Below are positions 1 through 7,610 of a stretch of 64,000 nt of DNA, piece after piece. The DNA is from Prolixibacteraceae bacterium UBA1413. Lineage in GTDB: Bacteria; Bacteroidota; Bacteroidia; Bacteroidales; Prolixibacteraceae. Position numbers and translations under genes: made by a program. Positions within the stretch are counted from its first letter, which is position 1; every line of letters begins with the position of its first letter. Under the pieces are notes generated by a model. The model was not told the origin of the DNA. It did no database searches and worked only from the letters and a program-made list of their open reading frames with translations. The DNA lies in the NCBI GenBank assembly GCA_002304925.1, contig DBPT01000027.1, positions 1 through 64,000 of the forward strand, written 5' to 3'.

Positions 1-8
1 CCAGGGCA

Positions 9-313
9 CATATAGCTTTTTTTTCGACAAAAATTTTGTAAATACCTAAAAGCCAATTCCATAATTGGTGCATTCCTTCCGGGAAATATAGCTTTTTTAT
101 TCTCCTTTTCTGGTGTGGGAGCAACTTTCAGGCGTTTTTTTTCATAAGGTTATATTGATGATGTGATGACAATGCACATCAATAATAGGAACAATACTTG
201 ATTGTATCAAATCGCAAATCCGGGAAAAGCTATATGAAGAGTGCTTCAGCATGAATGCAAGTACGTGCAAATTAAGATGTTGTGATTTCGGAGGGATCAG
301 AAAAAGCTATATG
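9..313. repeat. Gene-less block with nested inverted repeats
   Basis: The first 394 bases hold no gene. The 13-mer CATATAGCTTTTT at 9-21 recurs as its exact reverse complement at 301-313. An inner pair of the 11-mer core ATATAGCTTTT lies at 86-96 and, inverted, at 225-235. Both pairs share one centre, near position 161. A shorter imperfect inverted repeat (153-165 with 175-184, arms based on CACATCAATA) lies near that centre. The terminal inverted repeats suggest a miniature transposable element of about 305 bp, but no target duplication is visible. A multi-site regulator binding region for the following gene is the main alternative. Confidence 0.5.
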
Positions 314-327
314 CCTCCGAAAGCTCC

Positions 328-358
328 TTGCGTGGAAAATGATCGGCCCCTAAATTTG
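328..358 (+). promoter_or_regulatory. Bacteroidota-type promoter
   Basis: TTG at 328-330, a 20 bp gap, then TAAATTTG at 351-358 fits the Bacteroidota primary sigma factor pattern (TTG at -33 and TAnnTTTG at -7). The predicted transcription start is about 30 bases before the lipoprotein gene at 395. Confidence 0.65.
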
Positions 359-394
359 TACGAATAAATTTATAAACATTAAAACTTTATAGAA

Positions 395-1483
395 ATGAAA
401 AAACTACTTTTGTGTAAACGAATTTTGACTTGTATGTTAATTGCTTCTTTAGGCATTTTTACTGCCTGTGAAAAAAGTGATGAAATTAGCGGAACCGATG
501 CACGGTTGTTTAATGCGACTAAACCGGATGTATATTCTGAAAATGGTTATTTGGTTCTTAAGGACTTTGAAACTGCTGATCATTTAAGAAAATTATTGCA
601 AAATAAATCTCTTGAAGAACAATTTATATGGGAAAACCAAATCGGATTAAAATCTGCAAAAATGTTCAGGGCTCAGGCTTCTGATAAACTGGCTGGTTAT
701 GACGATTATGATAATGCCAAAAGATATGCTGAACAATTAGTCGAAGAGGGTTATTATAATATGAAGGATTCCTCGTTGTGTTATCCTTTTTTGGATTATT
801 CATGGGATTGTATTTTAAATAAAGATGGATTAATAAAGATTGGGAATGTTTTATACTGTTTTCAAAAGGATGCTCAAATTTGTGTAATTGATGGAAGTAA
901 GAAAACATTAAACCAGTTTTTAAGCAATCCTAAAAGCTGCGATACTTCTCTTGTTAAGGTGCGTACTTTCCCGAAGTTAAAATCAACCTTGCCTACTAAT
1001 TATGGCACAGTAGTAAGTAACACAGTTTATTCTCAGGGAAGAGGCGTAAGATGGACACTCTCTTTCTGTTATGGTGCGCAAACCATGCTGGTTACTGATG
1101 CTTGGGGAAACCTAATAACTATTCAAAACGGTCTTAAATATTATTTGTATTTTCATAAAGAAAAAAAAGGAACATTTGGGTGGCGTGATTCTAAAGGCTT
1201 GTTTAGTCATCAACATTTAAGTTATAATTTGGGTGGAAACTATGATCCATATGAAGGAGGTTATTCTACAAATATCACAAACATGACACCTGCACCGGAT
1301 TATACCCAATTAAACTATTCAGAACTTTCTAATGTTTATCTGGATGTTAAAATTTGGATTTTTGAGTGGCCTTTATCTCCAATACCTTCTTCCTATCCTG
1401 GTACTGCTCCAATCATAAACAATTTTTCTTGCAATGGAAAACTCTTATCACATGATTTGGCAATTAATCTAACCATCAATTAA
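395..1483 (+). CDS. Predicted lipoprotein of unknown function
   Basis: A 362-residue exported protein. The N-terminus is a lipoprotein signal peptide: basic start, hydrophobic core and lipobox ending FTAC at Cys25. Residues about 50-130 (motifs YLVLKDF and WENQIGLKS, then a Tyr-rich stretch) resemble the N-terminal part of Bacteroidota lipoproteins annotated as DUF4848; this is recalled from memory and not confirmed. The rest is rich in Tyr, Asn and Ser and shows no catalytic motif. The gene is AT-rich compared with most of the window, has its own promoter and ends at a strong hairpin, so it stands alone. Together with the inverted repeats upstream this suggests a recently acquired gene. Its role is unknown; a surface or periplasmic location is likely. 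Confidence 0.75.
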   Translation: MKKLLLCKRILTCMLIASLGIFTACEKSDEISGTDARLFNATKPDVYSENGYLVLKDFETADHLRKLLQNKSLEEQFIWENQIGLKSAKMFRAQASDKLAGYDDYDNAKRYAEQLVEEGYYNMKDSSLCYPFLDYSWDCILNKDGLIKIGNVLYCFQKDAQICVIDGSKKTLNQFLSNPKSCDTSLVKVRTFPKLKSTLPTNYGTVVSNTVYSQGRGVRWTLSFCYGAQTMLVTDAWGNLITIQNGLKYYLYFHKEKKGTFGWRDSKGLFSHQHLSYNLGGNYDPYEGGYSTNITNMTPAPDYTQLNYSELSNVYLDVKIWIFEWPLSPIPSSYPGTAPIINNFSCNGKLLSHDLAINLTIN

Positions 1484-1490
1484 TTACTTC

Positions 1491-1523
1491 AATGGAAGCT
1501 CAACATCATATTGAGCTTCCATT
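1491..1523 (+). terminator. Hairpin terminator
   Basis: A perfect 13-bp stem (AATGGAAGCTCAA at 1491-1503 and its complement at 1511-1523) with a 7-base loop is followed by a T/A-rich run. It lies 8 bases after the lipoprotein stop. The next gene starts only 19 bases later, so leakage into it is possible. Confidence 0.75.
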
Positions 1524-1541
1524 TTAATTATAATAAAAAAC

Positions 1542-2177
1542 ATGAAACAGGTTACAATTATTTTATGCTTGCTACTCGGCAGTTATTTCTCTTTTTCGCA
1601 GGAAAAAACAGAATTCGGAATAAGTACCGAAGGTTTTTGGTTTATGCCGCACAAAGAAACAATATATCGGGGATGGGAAATCAAAAACGGGTTTGGAGCC
1701 GGCATAGGGGTTTATGCCTCACGCGATCTTTTCTGGAGAGTTTCTTCTGAGATTGGCATTGCTTACCGCTTCAAACAAATGCAGCAGCATTATTTGGTAG
1801 ATTCGGGTTCCATTGACCCTGATTCCGGATATCCTATTAGTGCAGAAGGTTGGGATAAACTTCCGATGCACTATGTCGTTGTTCCCGTTCATTTCAAGAT
1901 GTTATTGAGCAAAAGCTTTTTTGTCAAAGGGGGTATTGAAACTACCTGGATAATGAATTACGAAGCGGTAAACGAAAAGCCTGAATTTAACTGGACAGTT
2001 GGATTTGGAAGCCAAAAAAATAAATTGAAATGGTCGGTTAACTACATCAAAGGATTTAAAGAGCAGGGATTCAGCGATAAACAGGCAGAACCTGATGGAC
2101 ACTACAAAGGTTCAATTAACAGGAACAACATGTTTCAACTCCAGCTTTCTTATCCAATTGGCCAATTTAAATTTTGA
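1542..2177 (+). CDS. Outer-membrane beta-barrel protein
   Basis: A 211-residue protein with a signal peptide (hydrophobic residues 4-17, likely cleavage after FSFSQ). The mature part has alternating polar and aromatic residues typical of a small 8-stranded outer-membrane barrel (GISTEGFWF, GAGIGVYASRDLFWR, FFVKGGIETTW) and ends in a hydrophobic, phenylalanine-terminated strand (FQLQLSYPIGQFKF), as expected for BamA-dependent assembly. It belongs to the general porin-family or outer membrane beta-barrel class of Bacteroidota. It is followed 58 bases later by a TonB-dependent receptor and then a DUF4249 protein, so it probably forms an operon with them. No separate promoter is visible. Specific function unknown. 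Confidence 0.75.
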   Translation: MKQVTIILCLLLGSYFSFSQEKTEFGISTEGFWFMPHKETIYRGWEIKNGFGAGIGVYASRDLFWRVSSEIGIAYRFKQMQQHYLVDSGSIDPDSGYPISAEGWDKLPMHYVVVPVHFKMLLSKSFFVKGGIETTWIMNYEAVNEKPEFNWTVGFGSQKNKLKWSVNYIKGFKEQGFSDKQAEPDGHYKGSINRNNMFQLQLSYPIGQFKF

Positions 2178-2235
2178 AGAAGCTATAATTTCCAAAAATT
2201 TTTGCGGGCTTAGCAGGAATTTCCATCATCGTATA

Positions 2236-4620
2236 ATGACCCAACAAAAATTATTGATTTTACTCTTGTTTACAAGCATCCTGGTTAAGGTTTCAGCGCA
2301 AAAGAACATAACTGTCTCCGGGTATATTCGCGATTCCGTATCCTCTGAAAACCTTTATCATGCCACTGTATATGAGCAAAAAAACAAGTTGGGGGCCATA
2401 AGTAACGCCTACGGTTTTTATTCTTTAACTGTTCCGGCAGGCAAGGTTCAGTTGCGTGTCTCGTTTGTCGGGTATAATGAACAGGTACTCTCTTTTTATG
2501 CCCCAGCCGACACTTCAATCAACTTTCAATTAATAACAGAGAATGATTTACAGGAAGTAATTGTAACAGCACAGTCGTTAAAACAAAAAACCACCTTTTC
2601 GGGACACGAACAAATTGATATGCAAACGGTTAGGGCACTGCCTGCCTTTGCCGGAGAACAAGATGTACTGAAAAGCCTGACTGTTTTACCCGGAGTTCAA
2701 CAAGGTTACGAAGGAAGTGCCGGAGTATTTGTTCGTGGTGGCAGTTCCGATCAAAACCTGATCCTGCTTGATGGTGTGCCTGTTTACAATGCGACCCATT
2801 TGTTTGGTTTCGTTTCGGTATTTACGCCCGAAGCGCTGCAAAGTGTGGATTTTTACAAAGGCGGTTTCCCGGCTCGTTACGGAGGCCGCTTGTCATCGGT
2901 TATTGATGTGCGAATGAAAGAAGGAAATAAAAACCATCCTGAAACTGATCTTACCATCGGGCCGGTCACTTCAGTGTTTACGCGCCAGGGCCCTATGAAA
3001 AAAGGCAAATCGTCGTATTTGATTTCTGCACGCCGGACACTGCTCGATTTGTTTGTAACCGGTATCGCTAAGATCTCTCAAATGTCGGACAATGAAGTAG
3101 TAGTGCCCGGATTGAATTTATACGACCTCAATGCAAAATTCAATTTTGAACTTAATCCTGAAAACCGTTTGTATGTAAGCTTTTACGGTGGCGGCGATCG
3201 TTTATCGGCTGACTTTAAAGACAACTATTCGTTCGAAGAGGGCGAAACCAAACAAAGCACCCAATTACAACTCAAATGGGGTAACAAAATTGGAGCCCTG
3301 CGCTGGACAAGCCAGTTAGGAAACAGGCTCTATTTGAATACAAGCCTTTCCAGCGGATCATTTCGCTATCAAGTGCACAACAAGTACTTCCAGTCGGTTA
3401 AAAACAAGGAGGGAAAAGAAGATATCTGGTCTGATGTTGTTTACGAAACGCGGGTAAACAACAACAAACTGCAATTTCTCTTCGATTGGTATTTACCTCA
3501 AAATAAAATCCAGTTTGGTACAAGCGGAGAATTAAACAGTTACTTGCCCGGCCAGCAGGAAATTGAGCGGCATGACGGCCAAAATACTCAAAGAGGCAAC
3601 GGCGAGGTAAACAATAAGGCCCTGTCATTGTTTATGGACGATGAGCTGAACATGGGTGATAAATTTACTGTGCAGGGCGGACTTCGGCTCGATCTGTATG
3701 ATTTGGGAGGCAAATGGTTCAGTTATATTACGCCACGGGGCAATGCAAAATTGGAGGTAAACCACCATCTAAGCCTCTTTTTTTCATACGACCAAATGGT
3801 ACAGCCGCTGCATTTATTAACCAACAGCAGTGTAGGCTTACCGTCGGATATTTGGGTGCCGGCAACCGAAAATATCAAACCCGAAACTTCGCAACAAATC
3901 ACCTGTGGCGCCAATTTTAAAGCGAACGACAAGTTCTCTTATAAAATCGACGCCTACTACAAAACCATGAACGGCGTAATTAACTACAAAGCCGGAAACA
4001 GCTTTATGGATATTTACGACAATTGGGAAGATTTGGTTGAAACCGGCAGAGGCAAAGCCCGGGGATTCGAGAACGCGTGGAATTACAAAACCTCGCGCTT
4101 AAATGCATGGGTAAACTATACGCTTTCATGGAACGAGCGCGAATTTGAACACCTCAACAGCGGCAAACCATTCCCGTATAAATTCGACCGCCGGCACGAT
4201 TTGAATTTGGGATTCGTGTATAATTTAACCGACAATTTGGAGTGTTCTGCAGTGTGGACCTGCCAAACCGGAATGGCAGCTACAATTCCCGTGCAGGATT
4301 TTCAGGCAGCGGGACCAGTCGACTATACAATAACCGATTTTTTAACCAACATTGACATAAAAGACACCCACCGTATTCAATACTTCAATGAATACAACGG
4401 CTATCGGCTACCTGCATTTCATCATTTGGACCTTAGCGCTACATTTAAAAAACAAATTGGCAGGCGCTGCCGCGAATGGAAATTGGGGGTTTATAACGCC
4501 TATGCCCGTCAGAATGCATACATGTACTTTCCGCAAACATCGCCGGCAGGCGAAACGAAGTACAAGCAAGTGTGTATTTTTCCAATAATTCCATCCATTA
4601 GCTACCATATCAGATTTTAA
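2236..4620 (+). CDS. TonB-dependent receptor
   Basis: A 794-residue outer-membrane receptor. The start at 2236 is chosen over an in-frame ATG at 2095 because it gives a signal peptide (hydrophobic residues 5-17, ending SAQ) and removes an overlap with the previous gene. Residues about 22-105 form a carboxypeptidase-regulatory-like domain (ITVSGYIRDS, ISNAYGFYSLTVPAG). A plug domain follows (FVRGGSSDQNLILLDGVPVY, GGFPARYGGRLSSVIDVRMK), then a 22-strand-type barrel ending in an aromatic strand (ISYHIRF). The DUF4249 gene 10 bases downstream is the usual partner of this receptor subfamily, distinct from SusC/SusD. The transported cargo is unknown; no iron or cobalamin-specific neighbour is present. 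Confidence 0.9.
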   Translation: MTQQKLLILLLFTSILVKVSAQKNITVSGYIRDSVSSENLYHATVYEQKNKLGAISNAYGFYSLTVPAGKVQLRVSFVGYNEQVLSFYAPADTSINFQLITENDLQEVIVTAQSLKQKTTFSGHEQIDMQTVRALPAFAGEQDVLKSLTVLPGVQQGYEGSAGVFVRGGSSDQNLILLDGVPVYNATHLFGFVSVFTPEALQSVDFYKGGFPARYGGRLSSVIDVRMKEGNKNHPETDLTIGPVTSVFTRQGPMKKGKSSYLISARRTLLDLFVTGIAKISQMSDNEVVVPGLNLYDLNAKFNFELNPENRLYVSFYGGGDRLSADFKDNYSFEEGETKQSTQLQLKWGNKIGALRWTSQLGNRLYLNTSLSSGSFRYQVHNKYFQSVKNKEGKEDIWSDVVYETRVNNNKLQFLFDWYLPQNKIQFGTSGELNSYLPGQQEIERHDGQNTQRGNGEVNNKALSLFMDDELNMGDKFTVQGGLRLDLYDLGGKWFSYITPRGNAKLEVNHHLSLFFSYDQMVQPLHLLTNSSVGLPSDIWVPATENIKPETSQQITCGANFKANDKFSYKIDAYYKTMNGVINYKAGNSFMDIYDNWEDLVETGRGKARGFENAWNYKTSRLNAWVNYTLSWNEREFEHLNSGKPFPYKFDRRHDLNLGFVYNLTDNLECSAVWTCQTGMAATIPVQDFQAAGPVDYTITDFLTNIDIKDTHRIQYFNEYNGYRLPAFHHLDLSATFKKQIGRRCREWKLGVYNAYARQNAYMYFPQTSPAGETKYKQVCIFPIIPSISYHIRF

Positions 4621-4630
4621 AGCCGGTTGA

Positions 4631-5755
4631 ATGATGATGAAGTCTGTTTTTAAATATTTACTCGTATCATTTTCAGTGGTTTTAGCATTACCCTCTTGCG
4701 TTAAAGACATGGAAATTGATGTGCCCGGCATCAACAGGGAAGTCGTTGTTAGCTGTTTATTTAATCCTCAGGATAAATGGGAACTTACACTCTCGGAAAC
4801 CAAAAATATACAAGAAAACGAAGACATTTTTATTGAAGATGCAATCGTGGAAATTACCTCTGGAACTGGAGAAATCATAACACTTAATTATTCGGGGGAA
4901 AAAGGAGTGTATAAAAGCGATGACTATCCCGGGATGGGCAAGACCTATACACTCAAAGTGAATATTCCGGGACACGAAGAAATAACTGCTGAAAGTAAGG
5001 TGCCGGGTTTTGTTGAAGTCACAGTACCCGATTTTGAAGTCAAGTGGGTTAAATACCTTAATCCCAATGATCTTATGGATTACGATGTTTTCCCGTTACA
5101 GGTAAACTTTGGAGAAACGGTACAAGAAGCACGATACCTGTTTCGTTCTTGCTTCTTTAATCCACGAGAAGGATATAAACGGTACATGCTTGCCAGGGAG
5201 TCTTTGGAAAAGCTAAGAACAGCAGGGTTGCCGGGAAAGGCATACCGCGAATTGGCGAAGCTGGTTGACCAATGGCTCGTAAGTCAGTGGAGCTTTGAGC
5301 GTATCCTCTTCAACTTTGTTGAGGATATCTATTTACGCAAAACGCTTAATGCTATTTTGCACCGTGAACAGAAACAAAAAACGATCCCCACACGCGAGTA
5401 CGAAGCTTTTGGCAGATCGGTATGTTTTGGAAATGACTTTTGGCTGAATAATGTTTCCTATGATGTGATAACTACCATGGGTGAGGCGGAAAATGTTACC
5501 CATGCAAAATTACTCTACGCCAACGCAAATCTTAAATATTCAATGGAGCAAAACCATAGCCGCGATGAAGAATTCTGGTTAGAGGCAATACAAGCCAGTA
5601 AAGATTATATCGAATATTACCGTACCTACATACTGCAAGTAAGTCAGCGTATAAATCCGTTTTCTGAACCGGTAATTGTGCATTCGAACATTCATAACGC
5701 AACCGGGATTTTTGCCGGATTTAACCGACAAATGATATACTTATTTACTTATTAA
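4631..5755 (+). CDS. DUF4249 lipoprotein, receptor partner
   Basis: A 374-residue lipoprotein with lipobox LALPSC (Cys23). The opening of the mature protein (EIDVPGINREVVVSCLF, then WELTLSETKNI) and the repeated beta-strand pattern (ITSGTGEIITLNY, YTLKVNIPG) match the DUF4249 family, which is found next to TonB-dependent receptors in Bacteroidota. By analogy with SusD it may cap or assist the receptor at the cell surface, but its ligand is not known. It is the last gene of the 1542-5755 operon and ends 35 bases from the convergent regulator gene. Confidence 0.85.
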   Translation: MMMKSVFKYLLVSFSVVLALPSCVKDMEIDVPGINREVVVSCLFNPQDKWELTLSETKNIQENEDIFIEDAIVEITSGTGEIITLNYSGEKGVYKSDDYPGMGKTYTLKVNIPGHEEITAESKVPGFVEVTVPDFEVKWVKYLNPNDLMDYDVFPLQVNFGETVQEARYLFRSCFFNPREGYKRYMLARESLEKLRTAGLPGKAYRELAKLVDQWLVSQWSFERILFNFVEDIYLRKTLNAILHREQKQKTIPTREYEAFGRSVCFGNDFWLNNVSYDVITTMGEAENVTHAKLLYANANLKYSMEQNHSRDEEFWLEAIQASKDYIEYYRTYILQVSQRINPFSEPVIVHSNIHNATGIFAGFNRQMIYLFTY

Positions 5756-5790
5756 ACAAAGCTCCTTTCGTTAATCAGCTTTAATTTAGC

Positions 5791-7488
5791 CTATTCTGTT
5801 GTGGTAGAAAGAGGGGAGATGTTCTTCGCTCCCCGGAGCAGAAAATCCCGGATATCACCGTAGGATCTTATCCCAAGTTTTTTTCGTATGGCGCTTTTTT
5901 TGGCCTGAATAGTGTTGATACTGTAGTTTAAAACAATGGCCATCTCTGTATTGTCAAACTCATCGTACGCCAGACAACAAATTCGGAACTCGCTTTCGTC
6001 AAGATGGGGAAATTCCCTCTTCAGTCGTTCAAAAAAACCATTGTGCAGTTTATCAAGGGCCTGGTACAAAACTCCCCATTCCAGCTCCTTGCTGCCATAT
6101 ACAACTTCGTTAAATTTCCGGAGCAACTTTTTCCCCTTTCCTTTTTCTGCCTCATTCAAATTGCCTTCCAGTAACGCCGTTTTTTTGAGGATATTGAAAT
6201 GGCGCAGCAAAATGCTTCTGAAAGAATCCTCATTTTCATTAAAATTTCTGGCCAGCTCTTTCATGTGATAAATCTTTGTTTCAGCCTCCTTTAGCTTTTT
6301 CACATTGACATAGGATCGTCTTAATACCACAAGAAATGACAGCATGAAAACAATTAACACCACCAGAAAATATAACAAGATTTTTTGCCTTTCGATAAGA
6401 AGTTGCTTATTGTAGTTTTCTACGCGTTGATAATTGTACTTTCCCTCGATTTCCAGAACAGCACTGTTTTTATTATCGTTTAAAATGGAGGCAAGATACT
6501 TGTTGTAGATTTTGTACTTTTCCAACGCTCCTTCAAAATTCATTTTGTTTTCTTCAACAGCAGACCAGGTTTTATAAATGTTAGCAGATAGGAAATTCTC
6601 TTTGTCTGATGGCAAGTAACTTAACGCTTTTTGAAGGAATGAGATGGCTGAATCGTTCTTTCCTTGATATTCAAACAGAATTGCCAGATTTGAAGACAAT
6701 CTGGCTTTTCTTAACGAGTCGACAGAAAATTTCCAGGCTTCTTTGAAATACTCCTCCGAATTTTTAAAATCTCTATTCTCCCGGTAAGCAACGCCAATAC
6801 TTTCTCTAATGCCCGCTTGTTCTCCGGTAAACTGGAGCCTGTCTGCCAACGCCAATGCCCTGAAATAATAAACAATGGCGCTGTCGCTTTTCTCCTCTAA
6901 CAAATAACAGTTTCCGATGTAATTACATTCAATTATTTCATTTCTGAAGTTATTGGCTTGATGAAAAAAACTTAATGCACGCTTAAAATGAATAAAGGCT
7001 TTTTCTTTCAGAAGCTGCTGATAATATATCTCACCGATAGAACCTTGGAGTAATCCTTTCAGATTGATATTCTTGCTTTTATCCAGGTAAGGTTCTGCAC
7101 TTAAAAATGTTTCCAAAGCTTCCCCGAATTTTCCCTGTTCCCTCAAGACCCTGCCACAATAGAAGGTTGACATGAAAATTTTTTCCACATTCTTTTTATG
7201 GACATAGTAATCTTTTACCTTAAAAATTAATGTGTCCTGTGCGATGTCTTTGAACGACTTGTCTTTTGCCCGTACCCGTAACAGTAAATAGTCATAATAT
7301 AGCGGCTTATTTAAGCGCTGAGGATTTTGAATCGTGTTAAGCATTACCAATGCGCTGTCGGGCAAAGTGTCGACCACCATTTCTGCTTTGCCGAGGGTTT
7401 TTTCTGCTCTTTCTGACCTATTCTGGCATGAAAATCCAATTGCTAAGAGACAAAGAAATAGAAAATATTTAGTATTGAAATTATTCAA
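5791..7488 (-). CDS. TPR transmembrane regulator with LuxR-type HTH
   Basis: A 565-residue signalling protein. It begins with a lipoprotein-like signal (lipobox IGFSC, Cys21). Residues about 25-350 form tetratricopeptide repeats (for example GEALETFLSAEPYLDKSK, SDSAIVYYFRALALADR). A membrane segment lies near residues 368-392, followed by a coiled coil and a C-terminal LuxR/GerE-like helix-turn-helix (EFRICCLAYDEFDNTEMAIV, then NTIQAKKSAIRKKLG). Such proteins in Bacteroidota have a periplasmic sensor half and a cytoplasmic DNA-binding half. Target genes are unknown. Position suggests either the convergent receptor operon or the pectin locus that lies upstream of it on the same strand; no clear promoter is visible in the 122 bases before it. 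Confidence 0.8.
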   Translation of the reverse strand: MNNFNTKYFLFLCLLAIGFSCQNRSERAEKTLGKAEMVVDTLPDSALVMLNTIQNPQRLNKPLYYDYLLLRVRAKDKSFKDIAQDTLIFKVKDYYVHKKNVEKIFMSTFYCGRVLREQGKFGEALETFLSAEPYLDKSKNINLKGLLQGSIGEIYYQQLLKEKAFIHFKRALSFFHQANNFRNEIIECNYIGNCYLLEEKSDSAIVYYFRALALADRLQFTGEQAGIRESIGVAYRENRDFKNSEEYFKEAWKFSVDSLRKARLSSNLAILFEYQGKNDSAISFLQKALSYLPSDKENFLSANIYKTWSAVEENKMNFEGALEKYKIYNKYLASILNDNKNSAVLEIEGKYNYQRVENYNKQLLIERQKILLYFLVVLIVFMLSFLVVLRRSYVNVKKLKEAETKIYHMKELARNFNENEDSFRSILLRHFNILKKTALLEGNLNEAEKGKGKKLLRKFNEVVYGSKELEWGVLYQALDKLHNGFFERLKREFPHLDESEFRICCLAYDEFDNTEMAIVLNYSINTIQAKKSAIRKKLGIRSYGDIRDFLLRGAKNISPLSTTTE

Positions 7489-7610
7489 TGTGCACTGAAA
7501 TGAAGGTTTTTACAACCTATAAAGATATACATATTATGGATTTCGTTCCTTAAAAGATATGCTTTTTATGGAATGAGAAGTAGTATCCCTTCCGGAAGTC
7601 ATTGTGATGG

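Noticed and set aside
2095..2235. N-terminal extension of the TonB receptor
   Set aside because: It overlaps the previous gene and would put the signal peptide 47 residues inside the protein.
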